Shown piece by piece: positions 20,216 through 30,689 of a stretch of DNA of 64,000 nucleotides. The notes below the pieces were generated by a model. That model searched no databases and was not told the DNA's origin. It was given only the letters and a program-made list of their open reading frames with translations. The stretch lies in NCBI GenBank assembly GCA_014529385.2, contig CM043952.1, forward strand, positions 152,115,057 through 152,179,056, given 5' to 3'. The position numbers and the translations under genes were made by a program. Every line of letters starts with the position of its first letter. Within the stretch, counting starts at the first letter, position 1. Source of the DNA: Adiantum capillus-veneris. Taxonomy: Eukaryota; Streptophyta; Polypodiopsida; Polypodiales; Pteridaceae.

Positions 20216-20640
20216 TTTTGGGCTTTCTTCTCTTTGTGGATTGATCATGTGCCCAAGGCATGGCACTTCCCTTTACACTATGTGCAATTCTTGTTCACAG
20301 CATCACTCCCAATGTGATTTTTTACCATATATGTGGTGGTAGTGATGTGTGTGAACACACTAGGACCTTGGGAGCACTTTTTCCCTCACTAGGAGGTTTG
20401 CCCTCCGTGCATTGTATATACGCCCATCACTCTAGGGCTAACTTATCTTTCTATTTATGCACTAAGCAATACACTCTCTCTTATGTGCTTTGAGCCTCTT
20501 CATCTTCTCCAAGTTGTGTGTCAACCCTAATTTCAACATTAAATCCCTCTACACACACACTTCACCATGAATAAAATGACCCCTCCTTCTCCATAAACCT
20601 TTTGTTGCTAATTAATAGCAATAATAATGCAATAACATTT
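20216..20640. other. Non-coding interval before the tRNA
   Basis: Nothing recognised. It may contain the 3' end of the decayed copia element. Confidence 0.4.
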
Positions 20641-20713
20641 GAGTGCATAGCTCAATTGGTAGAGCATTGGGCTTCTAATCTAATGGTCGCAGGTTCAAGT
20701 CCTGATGCACCCA
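20641..20713 (+). tRNA. tRNA-Arg (anticodon UCU) or tRNA-derived sequence
   Basis: The 73-nt cloverleaf can be drawn. The acceptor stem GAGTGCA pairs with TGCACCC (one mismatch). There is a D arm TAGCTCAATTGGTAGAGCA, an anticodon loop CTTCTAA giving anticodon TCT, and a T arm around GGTTCAAGTCC. There is no intron. Both internal promoter boxes look good. Weak points are two G-T pairs in the anticodon stem and no T-run terminator close by, so it may be a tRNA relic or the head of a SINE. It does not look like the plastid trnR-UCU. Confidence 0.65.
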
Positions 20714-21209
20714 GACTTGAGACTTATAGTAATGTAATGATTATGTTTGTTCGTGTGCAAAAAGATCACTCCGCTTCGGCCTGGTTGTGTTAAAGGGGCC
20801 ATCTGTAGTGAACTTTTTTCAAAATCTCCATTACCACCTTCTTTTGTACATGTAATTTTATAACTCTTTGACATTTAAACCCCCCCCCCCAAAGAAAACA
20901 CACATGTTACTTGTACACAAATTGAGGTGGACTCCCAAGGTTGTGCGTAGCCTAATACCCAAGTTCATAGGTCTAGAGGAAGGTTGTCACAAATTAGTAG
21001 TCAACAAACACTCATGGAGATCCTCTGTGTGAGAAACCTCCACCTAAAAGTACTTGAAAGAGGAATCTTACAGCAGCAACTGCATCATATTCAAGGCCTT
21101 GTCTTTCCCCTTCTCATTATTCTCTCTATCTTGGGGTTTTCCTTGTGGACAATCCTTCTATTTATGCTTTCCAAGGAAATTGAAGCAAATCTTCTCTATC
21201 TTGGCTCTC
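20714..21209. other. Non-coding interval
   Basis: It holds a poly-C run at about 20881-20890. I recognise nothing else. Confidence 0.4.
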
Positions 21210-22030
21210 TTAAACTCTTCGTTGAGAGTGTCTCTTGAGGCCCCTTCGATTTTCTAGAGGAATCTCATGTAGTAGTGTATAGTTTTCCTTTCTTGTTAAA
21301 TTTAGGTGATTTGTAGATACTTGTGCAAATGTTTTATTTTTCTCTCTCTTTCTAGGAGCAATATCATCATGGATTTGTTCATGTTGAATAGCTTCAATCA
21401 ACATTTTAGGGTTTGAGTTATAATCTTAGTCTGATACTCTAAATCAAGCCCACGAATAAATCCCCTCACCTTATGAAACTCATTAAGACTTTTTAGCTTA
21501 AGGATGATCACTCGATAATTGGCTATGTACCAAGACTATGTACCAAGTAAGTGTGAGATTATCCATCATAGACATATCCCCAAAATCCCAAATTTTGACC
21601 TTGCTCATTTAGAGGAAGAACCTTGCAAATTCTAGTCTCAAAAGATGCCCAAGTGATTAGCTTATTAGGCTCCTTGAGACTCATATACCACTTGTAGGCC
21701 TTGCCCTTTAGTAGACTTGTTTATGCCCCTTTTTCATCTTTTGGAATGTCTAAGCATGTGAATATCACTCCACTTATGGAGAAAGGTATTCATGGAATCC
21801 TTATTCTACTCACACTCCTCTCCCTTGTAAATTGGCAAAGTCATGTTCTTAAGCTTACTGCTAGCATCTATGGTAAAAGAGGGAGGCATACCCTTGGGTA
21901 ATGCATCATCGTCATCAACAATAACAAAAAAAACAAGAGAGGGTCTCCTTAAGCCCCTTGCCCTTGCCCACTTATAGTTGGAACTCTTTGTAGGTGGAAT
22001 TGGTGTTGGCGCACTCTTATGCAACTGTCT
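21210..22030 (-). pseudogene. Gag-like remnant on the minus strand
   Basis: Minus-strand pieces read MTLPIYKGEEC (about 21835), a TKWSDIHMLRH-like stretch (about 21740), NEFHKVRGFIRGLD (about 21460) and NHLNLTRKENY (about 21300). They are in the order and style of a retrotransposon Gag (PIYKGEE...FIRGLD). Many stops and frame changes separate them. The family is unassigned. Confidence 0.4.
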
Positions 22031-22639
22031 TTGGCATAAACTAATAAAATAATGTAGTTAATGGAGTGATATTATCATTCAATAATGCAAAGTTATGCTT
22101 TAATGTGGTTACACAAGTCAACAAACAATTGAAGTTGTTCTCATCAACAATGAGCAACCTACTTGAAATGTAACTCTTTTGCACTATTTCATAAGTTTGT
22201 TGATGGGCACCTATAAGTTTTTTGATGCCATAGCTTGAGATTTATGTACCAAATTGATGAGAAATCAGTTGCAAGTGATATCTCTCTTTGTTCCTAAGCG
22301 GTAGGGTTCCTTAAACAATGATTTTGGCCATTTGAAATTAGGATTAGTATGGATTGTAGCTTGCATTGATATTGTTTGCTAGAGATTTCACGCATTCTTA
22401 TTACCACTATGCCTTACCCAAGCCTACTACGCCCCTCATATTAACAATTAATGAGGTTCTTGTTAAGCCTACGATCCAATTAGAACGGGTTGGGAAATCA
22501 TTTAACATTTGGTCTCGTTATTGGGGACATAGCCGCCTAAGGTAGAAAAAATAGTGACACAAAGTCATTTCTTTTAAAAAGTCTTCCTCTAACCAACTCT
22601 AGATTAATCCTTCTTTTGCACATAGATAGTCATTGGGTG

Positions 22640-22960
22640 GAATCTAATACGGTTGTTCTTTGTCTCTTAGAATCCTCCTCTGCTCACTCTTTAGCTTTGC
22701 GCTTCAAGACCTTGTTTTGACTCTTTGTCGCGAGGAACCATCCAACTTGATGTAGGCTTAAGCTTTCAATCTTCTTTCTTCTTTAAGCTTCTCGAGCCTT
22801 GCATCTAGCTCGGCATCATCCGACTCAGAGGAGGAAGGATTTTTTTGTGTTTCCTCTACCTTCTTCTTTCCTTAAGCTAGCTTTGCCAGTCTCTCGTGTT
22901 TGAGCTATTGTGCTTCCTCCATAGATCTTTGTGCTTTTGATTTTGGAATTTTCTCGCTCT
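22640..22960 (-). pseudogene. Possible coiled-coil Gag tail remnant on the minus strand
   Basis: On the minus strand one frame reads SESDDAELDARLEKLKEER with further Lys/Arg/Glu-rich pieces. It resembles the charged segment after the zinc knuckles of element A (KRTKDRLEKLES). The evidence is compositional only. The surrounding 22030-22640 and 22960-23300 hold nothing I recognise. Confidence 0.3.
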
Positions 22961-23319
22961 GCTATGGTTTCTTTTTTACTAGAGAGACTTCTACCTCTTC
23001 TCCTTCTAATGTTCTGTGTTTAGGTATTTGGAGATACAGGGGTATTGGCCAAAGACTTATAAAGTAGGATTTGTAACAATCAGACAGTCTCTTGGACTCT
23101 TGGTTAAGGGATATTCACTATGTCAAGAAGTGCATTAAAGAGTTATGTGATGTTTTTGACATACCTCCACACTTTTAGTTTTTTGGATTAGGTGGGAGAC
23201 TAAAAGCTATGAATGACTCAAAATAGTACCCTTTTGTCAAAGTGATTTTCCTGCAAATCAGTTGTTGGAGCAACCACAAACCATGACCCAACAAAGATGA
23301 TAGCCGAAGAAGCAATGTA

Positions 23320-23602
23320 TGCAAGGAACCAAACAAGTATGAGTGCCTAAAATGCTACTACAAAAAAGTCAAATCTATATGGGTGCCCGTAAACCATGAG
23401 AAGAAACAACCTCAACAACCCAAGTCACCATGAGTATTGCTGCCAAAAAAATGATAGCCACTAATACCATGTCAACCTCAAGGGAATCCCCACGCTAAAT
23501 GATAAAAATGCAAATGGTATGGAAAAGGAAGGAACCGATATTACAAGTGAATCTCGTAATGATTGGTTCTAAAAATCAATCCAAGGTATAGAGACCCAAA
23601 CC
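23320..23602 (+). pseudogene. QxWxPK-repeat fragment of a PR2 ORF, interrupted by the copia insertion
   Basis: Short frames read TKQV-stop-VPKM (about 23328), KSIWVPVNHEKK (about 23369) and QMVWKRKE (about 23512), matching the repeat tail of the PR2 ORF in element A. The stop in the first copy is TGA where TGG is expected. The copia element at 23603 is inserted downstream in this fragment. The sequence beyond the copia element (from 29156) is presumably its continuation, but nothing clear remains. Confidence 0.5.
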
Positions 23603-23794
23603 TGGAGGAGTACGAGCGGAAGTGCGACGCGAGAGAGAGTGCGAGAAGAAGAGCACGACGATATGGTGAACTCGCTCTACTGTAATGTGTAGAGCATAGT
23701 GAGTTCTTATTAGGTTTTTACAAAAGAATATGTGTACATACCTGGCGGCCCGCCCACTTACCTGGGCGACCACATTGGGCTTTATACCCCAACA
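23603..23794 (-). repeat. 3' LTR of element B
   Basis: On the minus strand it begins TGTTGGGG and ends CTCCTCCA. It follows the polypurine tract AAGTGGGAGGT (about 23795-23806). Confidence 0.95.
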
Positions 23795-23883
23795 ACCTCC
23801 CACTTAAAGTCCAATGTGGTACTTTAAGTGTGAGAGAAGCTACTATACAAGCTAATATACAAGAGATGTAGAGAAGTGATGTA

Positions 23884-26800
23884 CTACCCTACACCTAACT
23901 GCTTACGAAAATGCGCAAAGCTCTCTGAGGGAAGTCCTTTTGTAAGTAGATCAGCAGAATTTTTTGTGGTGTGAACTTTGACAAGCTGAAGTTGCTTATC
24001 CTCGAGCATTTCCCTGATGAAATGATACTTCACATCCACATGCTTTGTCTTTGAGTGATAAACTGGATTGCGAGCCAATTGTATAGCACTTTGACTATCA
24101 CAATATAACACAGGCATCTCTTCTTTGATTCCCAAATCTGTTACTAGTCGATTAAGCCAAATTGATTCTTTGCATGCCTCTGATGCTGCAACATATTCAG
24201 CCTCTGTAGTAGACTGAGTAACACAATCTTGTAATCTAGAACGCCATGATACTGCTCCACCAGCCAATGTAAAGACATACCCTGACATAGACCTTCGGTT
24301 GTCTAAGTCACCTGCATAATCTGAGTCTGTAAAACCCTTTACACTTAGCTCCTGACTCCCATAGCATATACACATACTCTTTGTAGCTTTCAGGTATCTC
24401 AATATTCCTTTCACTGCCTCCCAATGTTTCTTGCCTGGGTTTGACATGTATCGACTTACTACTCCCACTGCAAATGCAATGTCTGGGCGAGTAGAAATCA
24501 TTGCATACATCAAACTACCCACTGCAGACGCATATGGAATCTTATCCATTTCAGCCTATTCTTCCTCAGACACAGGACAATCTTGTTTGCTAAGTTTCAC
24601 ATATGGTGGCAATGGAACACTCAGTGCCTTTCCCTTCTCCATATTGAAACGTTGAAAAACCTTGTCAATATACTCTGTTTGAGATAACCAAATCAACTTC
24701 TTTGATCTGTCTCTCTCAATGCGCATACCAAGTATATGACTTGCCTCACCCATGTCTTTCATGTCAAACGATTTTTCCATCTTTGACTTCAAAGCTGAAA
24801 TTTCTTCCAAGTGCTTGCCAGCAATCAACATGTCATCCACACACAAAATAAGTATCAGCCAACTACCATCCTTAGCCTTCTTTGTATATAGAGAGTGATC
24901 GAACTCACTACGTTTGTAGCCTTGAGAAAGCATAAACTTGTGGAATTTATGGTACCATGCCCTCGGTGATTGTTTTAAGCCATAAAGACTCTTTAACAAT
25001 TGGCATACCCAATCTTCCTTGCCTTTCTCAACAAACCCTTCTGGCTGCTGCATGTAAATTTCCACATCTAAATCACCATGCAAGAACGCTGTCTTCACAT
25101 CCATTTGGTGCAACACCAAATCTAATATGGCAACCAATGCAAGAAAGCAACTCAATGTAGTCATCTTGACCACCGGAGAGAAGACTTCATCAAAGTCAAT
25201 GCCTTGTTCTTGCTTAAAGCCCTTGGCAACAAGCCTTGCTTTGTACTTTGGCTGACTATCATGAGCGGTGATCTTATACCTGTAAACCCATTTACAAGGT
25301 AGAGCCTTTTTGCCCTATGGTAATTTAACTAGCTTCCATGTCTTGTTTTTATGCAGAGCTATCATCTCTGACTGCATGGCCAATTGCCAATTCCCGGAGT
25401 CCTTCATTTGCACTGCTTCCTTGTAACATGAAGGCTCATTGCAATCAGTCAACATGACATAGTTCATAGATGGAACAAACCTATCAGGAGGTCGCGTGAC
25501 ACGTCCAGATCTATGCACAATAGGTGGCTCAGGCTCAGCCACAACCTGTGGTTCCAATCTATCCTGTCCTTGCTCCTCTTGAGCCCTGACATTTTGTCTT
25601 GCACGTGCAGGTCCATCTTCTTGGAAGACAACTCTTCTAATCTCCTCAACCCTCTCTGGTTTAGAATGATATTTGGATTCATTAAAGTGAACATCATTGC
25701 TGCGGACAACCTTTCTAGATTCGGGATCCCAAAGTCTGTACCCCATCTCACCAGAATTACCATAGCCTAGAAAGATGCACTTTCTACTCTTTGGCTCAAG
25801 TTTGTTCCTAAATTCCTTTGGAACGTGAGTATATGCCTCACAGCCAAAGACTCTGAGATGCTTGTATGAGGGCATTTTGCCTGACCATACCATCTCTGGC
25901 ACTGAATCCTTCTGCAAAACCTTGCTAGGAGATCTATTTACAAGATGAACAGCTGTTGATACAGCTTCAGCCCAAAACCCATTTGGCAGCTGTGCATTAG
26001 ACAACATACTTCTGACCTTCTCTTGTATGGTCCTATTCATCCTCTCAGCAACACCATTTTGAGGAGGATTGTAAGGAGCAGTAAGTTCACGTTTTATACC
26101 TTTTGACTCACAAAAGTCCTGAAAGGCCTTTGAAACATACTCTCCACCATTGTTAGTGCGTAAGCATTTAAGCTTCTTGCCACTCTGATTCTCCACAAGT
26201 GTCACAAACGTTTTGAAAACACTAAACGCTTCATCCTTGTGCTTTAGAAAGTAAACCCATACTTTCTTCGAGTAATCATCTATAAATGTCATAAAGTAAG
26301 AAGCTCCCCCTAGAGATAGGTTAGGCATAGGTCCACACAAATCACTATGAACAAGTGCCAACTGTGTATCTCTTCTATTGCTTCTATGCTTATGTGGCTG
26401 TTGTGTTTGCTTACCATACAGACAATGTTCACAGAATTCAAAATCATTAAATGAAAAGCCAGGCAAATAACCAGAACGAGACAAGATTTCCATTCCCTTC
26501 TTGGACATATGTCCTAACCGGCTATGCCACAAAGAAACGTTCGGCTGCTCGGTTACATTGATTACATTTTTAGAGACATTTGATACATAAATCATGTAAA
26601 GTCCTCCAGACTTTACTCCATGTGCTATTGTCATAGAACCCTTGGATATCTTCCACATGTTCTGTCCAAAAGTGGTGACGTAGCCAGCATCATCAAGTAA
26701 ACTTGTGCTGATCAAGCTCTTTGTAATTGCAGGAACATGTCTCACATTCTTCAGCGTGAAAGAAGAGCTATTCTGAAACTTCAATTGAACATCTCCAACG

Positions 26801-27864
26801 CCTAAGATCTCACATGTCTACCCATTGCCTAGCCGAACATGATCTTTAGTGGTCACATAAGAAGTAAACCACTCCTTGTTTGGAGACACATGAAGTGATG
26901 CCCCTGAGTCTATAATCCAGTCACTCAGTGCATTTCCATCAGATGTTGTAAGAAGAGCTGAGTCCATTGTATTCTTCAAGAAGTAGATGTCTCTTGACAC
27001 TAGACTGTCATCCTCTGCAACAGTGTTTGTCACATTTATTTCTTGAATCTTCACTGAGGACTTGTTCTTCTCACCATGGTCTTCAGCTTTCTCTTTGCCT
27101 TTTTCTGCTTTCCGTTCTCTGCAGTCTCTTTTCATGTGACCCTTCTTGCCACAATGGTAGCATTCTATGTCACTCTTGCCTTTAGCACCGCGGGACTTGC
27201 TACGAGACTGATTCCTCTTTCCACCTTTGTACTTTTCTTTGGTCCTTCCCCTGAAAACTAAGGCTGTTCCTTTGCCTTTGTCCATTGTCTTTCTATTGGT
27301 TTCTTCAATAAGCAGACTTCCTTCTACACCTGCTATGTTCAAACCATCTGGAGGTGCAGAATTACTCAAAGCTGTGCGAAAAGTGTCCCAACTTTCCGGC
27401 AATGTGATCAACAGGAACATACCTCTAACAGGTTCATCAAACTTGACACCTTGAGCTGACAACTAACTATAGATTGTGTTGAATTCATTCAGATGATTGG
27501 ACATAGGTGTCCCTTCTTTCATCTTCAAGTCAACAAGCTTCTTAAGCGAATATACCTGTGAAGCTGCACTCTGCTTCTCATAAAGATCACTCAGCTTTAA
27601 CCATGCTTGATAAGCCGACATCTCGTCTGCTACATTGAAGTAAACGTTTTCTGCCAAAGTCAGCATAATGGTAGAAAGTGCCAATTCATCCATTTTGCTC
27701 CATTCATCTTCATCCATATCTTGTGGTTTTATCCCCTTGAGCTTTATAGGTTTTATCTGCTTCTTTTGTACCAACACGTGCCAAATCTGCTTCTTCCACA
27801 ATGGGAAATTGGTTCCATCCAGGTTCTTGATATTGTAAAGAGCAGTGTCCTGTGATCCAGCCAT
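23884..27864 (-). pseudogene. Copia Gag-Pol of element B (one frame with four TAG stops)
   Basis: A single 1327-codon frame begins at ATG 27864 (MAGSQDTALYNIKNLDG). In order it has UBN2-type Gag, a CCHC knuckle (CYHCGKKGHMKRDC, about 27160), protease (WIIDSGASLHV, about 26910), an integrase zinc domain (HSRLGHMSKKGME), an integrase core (HSDLCGPM...FIDDYSKK...NGVAERMNRT), RT (LDLVLHQMDVKTAFLHGDL; ILCVDDMLIAGKH) and RNase H (GFTDSDYAGD; STTEAEYVAASEA). That is the complete copia set. Stops are TAG at 27463, 26818, 25315 and 24556, and there are no frameshifts. At least three fit a former CAG glutamine. The protein as it stands is not translatable in full without readthrough. Confidence 0.95.
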
Positions 27865-28949
27865 AGCTACGCTTCACAGTGGTTTACTTTCCTGGGAAAA
27901 ATTCGGTAGAGTTTCCCCTGTAAACTAACCTCTGAACCAATACCAACCTGTCAAATGAACCAAGAAAGCTTCAGATTCTGCATAAATTTCGGCAGAGTCT
28001 CCTTTGTAAAATGGCTCTGGTGTACTCAAAAAACAGACCAAAAAATAGCTCAAAAAACGTTGTCTCTCTGACACTGTAAGCTGCGGGTAAACCTGTCCTA
28101 CACCTGTACTATCTCTCACTGTCCTGTCACTGTCCTGTAAGCATAGACTGTGACAATGCCTCAACGGCAGTAAAGCAAAGATGCAATCCCAACTGTCTAA
28201 CTCACAGTCAATACATCCTAGCTGCCTATCTAAGGGTGCTCGAGGGATCGCTCCAAGACCTGTATCACCGAAAGGATCTCAACATTCGAGAATCCCCCAG
28301 CTCAATAAAACCTCACTCGACCCTCAACAAAGGCTGCAGTAAATCTGACAGTACATAGACTTCCCACAAAGTCATACATCCACAAATTTCCCACTATATG
28401 CTGTAACCGCTGCGGCGGTTGTTTGCTGCGTGACTCACAGCCAGCAAACCCTCAACAAACATACATCATCTCTGACAATACATCCCATGTGGAAGTACCT
28501 GCAATGTCAGGATGAAATCTGGAATATCAAGCAGCAAACATAAGCTACCTGATGAACTAGTGGATGTCACCTACAGTCTGTGTGTAGATGCGCCCGTGTC
28601 GTATGTGACACGCCTCCAAGAACTGTGAGCCGTCCTTCGATGTGTAGACAGCCACAAATCAACACTCCGGGAGTGTCGATATCCTCAGCACCTGCAGTCG
28701 TAGGCCGAAAACCCCAAATTTGCAGAGTCGGATATGCACCCGCCGAGACCACGTAGTCGAAAATGGCCTGCGCAGACCTTTGTTGAAGCCGAACGGTGAC
28801 CGAGATGACCTCAAAATGAAATTCTGAGCACACCAAGCCCTACGCGTGCTCCCACAAGATTAGGGGCCGTGTCTTTGCCTGTCGAATTTCACTTCAATCT
28901 GAGTTGGTGACTCTAGCCTCTTGCAGTGCTGCCCCGAGCCTCGATCTGA
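27865..28949 (-). other. Long untranslated leader of element B
   Basis: About 1.1 kb separates the primer-binding site from the Gag ATG. That is long for a copia element with such short LTRs. Two short minus-strand frames (27925-28164 and 28567-28836) are open, but I recognise nothing in them. The segment could hold packaging signals or captured sequence. Confidence 0.6.
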
Positions 28950-28961
28950 GCTCTGATACCA
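28950..28961 (-). promoter_or_regulatory. Primer-binding site of element B
   Basis: On the minus strand TGGTATCAGAGC lies two bases inside the 5' LTR. This is the standard match to the 3' end of initiator tRNA-Met in copia elements. Confidence 0.9.
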
Positions 28962-28963
28962 GT

Positions 28964-29155
28964 TGAAGGAGTACGAGCGGAAGTGCGACGCGAGAGAGAG
29001 TGCGAGAAGAAGAGCACGACTATATGGTGAACTCGCTCTACTATAATGTGTAGAGCATAGTGAGTTCTTATTAGGTTTTTACAAAAGAATATGTGTACAT
29101 ACCTGGCGGCCCGCCCACTTACCTGGGCGACCACATTGGGCTTTATACCCCAACA
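28964..29155 (-). repeat. 5' LTR of element B
   Basis: The 192-bp LTR is nearly identical to the copy at 23603-23794. It is flanked on its outer side by AAACC. Confidence 0.95.
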
Positions 29156-29160
29156 AAACC

Positions 29161-29827
29161 TAGTATTGCAAAACTCTCACAAGTGAGGCCCTACCATAAA
29201 GAAGATAGAAATGCAATTGTAAAATTTTCTCTTCAAGAAAAAAATAACTAATAAGGAAGCCTCACACCCGTGGGCACATTTCTCAAGACCCTCATTTTGC
29301 ACAACATAATGTTTTAATTTGCATTGACTTCACATGCATCATAGAGCCAACCACAACTATACATGGGTGACGATGTTTTACCCCCTACTTTGCACTCCTT
29401 GATGGCTCATTCACTACAAGAGATCAATTCATTACCAACGCTGTTGACGGGCTTCAGTATATGCATTGCTAAAATTGGAGGGAGTCTCAATTTTTTTAAA
29501 AAAACTTTAAAATATCAACGTTTATACCGACAGTGATACCACTGTGTATACCGATGGTTATACCGACGTGTATATCGATGCGTATGTCGACCTCTGTTCC
29601 AATTTCATCTTATAAAACAGAAGCTGTGGGTTCATTTCCATGTTTATGTCTCATTTTCTTGCTTCTCCGCCTTCGTGTTCTGTTGCATTTCTCCTCCATA
29701 TCTGCAAATCTACCACATTGGGCCTCACTTAGTTTTGGATTTCCACTCACACACCCTCCTGCAACAAAAAGGTATGCTTGTTTTGGGTTTATGTTAGAGT
29801 GAGTGTGTATTTGTATGAGTGTGTAAC

Positions 29828-29891
<64 letters not shown>

Positions 29892-30012
29892 TGCAGGTTT
29901 TGTTTCAATCCCTCAAGCTCTTTGTGCTCACATTGGCCAAATGTGAGTGCTCTTTTTTTTTTCTCTTGCACACACACACATGCACATAAACACAAAAATA
30001 AATACACACACA
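29161..30012. other. Non-coding interval with a (GT)n tract
   Basis: It contains a short run of degenerate ATACCGA repeats at about 29515-29600 and a (GT)28 microsatellite at 29831-29886. Nothing coding is recognised. Confidence 0.5.
29831..29886 (+). repeat. (GT)28 microsatellite
   Basis: Uninterrupted GT dinucleotides. Confidence 0.95.
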
Positions 30013-30460
30013 TGCAACCTTCTCAAGTGGCAAAGTGTGTGCCTAAAAAGTAGAGCGGATCTGGAGATCCATACGCTCATGTTTCCATATTTAAGCAAAT
30101 CTTAAGATTGGAACAAGTCACAGATTTTCATATGCAGTACGAAGGACTTGGTTTGACATTGGAAGAAACGGTGTTGACTTGGTTCCAACCACTAAACAGT
30201 CGAGATTTCCTAAACATTGATCAACTCTTACGAGCGTTTGTCGAGTAATTTTCCAAAGAAGGAATCAAGCATAACATGGTTTCCCAAATCTATGTCTTTA
30301 AGCAAAAAGAGAACGAAAAGATGACGGAAGGTTAGCTCGCTTCAAACAGTACATTGTGAGATGTCTAGTACGAGTTATCGCAAGACGATCGATTGTCAGT
30401 TCTCTTCATAGAGGGTTTGAGAAACAACTCTCAAAAAGGACTTGCACTTCACACTATGTG
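30013..30460 (+). pseudogene. Gag core fragment of the element A family
   Basis: The translation MQPSQVAKCVPKK, then SGSGDPYAHVSIFKQILR and MQYEGLGLTLEETVLTWFQP, runs parallel to the Gag core of element A (about nt 1500-1950). The match extends through the FSKEGIKHNMVSQIYVFKQK region to a broken KDLHL end. It has TAG at about 30050, TAA near 30246 and frame changes, so it is a dead fragment. No other part of the element is nearby. Confidence 0.85.
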
Positions 30461-30689
30461 CACACATATTTTCAAATAAAATGTTATAATAAATAAAAAA
30501 TAAGTTAAATTTATCATTTTTTAAATTTTGACATAATTGTAACCATAAACAGTCATATATTGAAAAACATTTCTCATAGATATTTAATCAATAAAATTTG
30601 TTGAGTTGTTGTGGTTTAGATTTATTCATAATTAATTATTTTATATTTATGCAATTTTATATTAAGTTTACGTGGCACTTTTAAGTTGT

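Larger units (their letters stand above)
23603..29155 (-). mobile_element. Element B: complete Ty1/copia retrotransposon, minus strand
   Basis: Two 192-bp LTRs (23603-23794 and 28964-29155) differ at about three positions and are flanked by the 5-bp duplication AAACC (23598-23602 and 29156-29160). The polypurine tract, the initiator-tRNA-Met-type primer-binding site and one long copia Gag-Pol frame are all in place on the minus strand. The total is 5553 bp. The near-identical LTRs imply recent insertion. The frame contains four stop codons, all TAG. Confidence 0.95.

Noticed and set aside
23884-27864. Alternative genetic code or programmed UAG readthrough in the copia ORF
   Set aside because: Four independent C-to-T changes at CAG sites are simpler, and the host gene uses the standard code with a normal TAG stop.
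29778-30053. Cys-Val repeat proteins from either strand
   Set aside because: Translation of the (GT)28 microsatellite.
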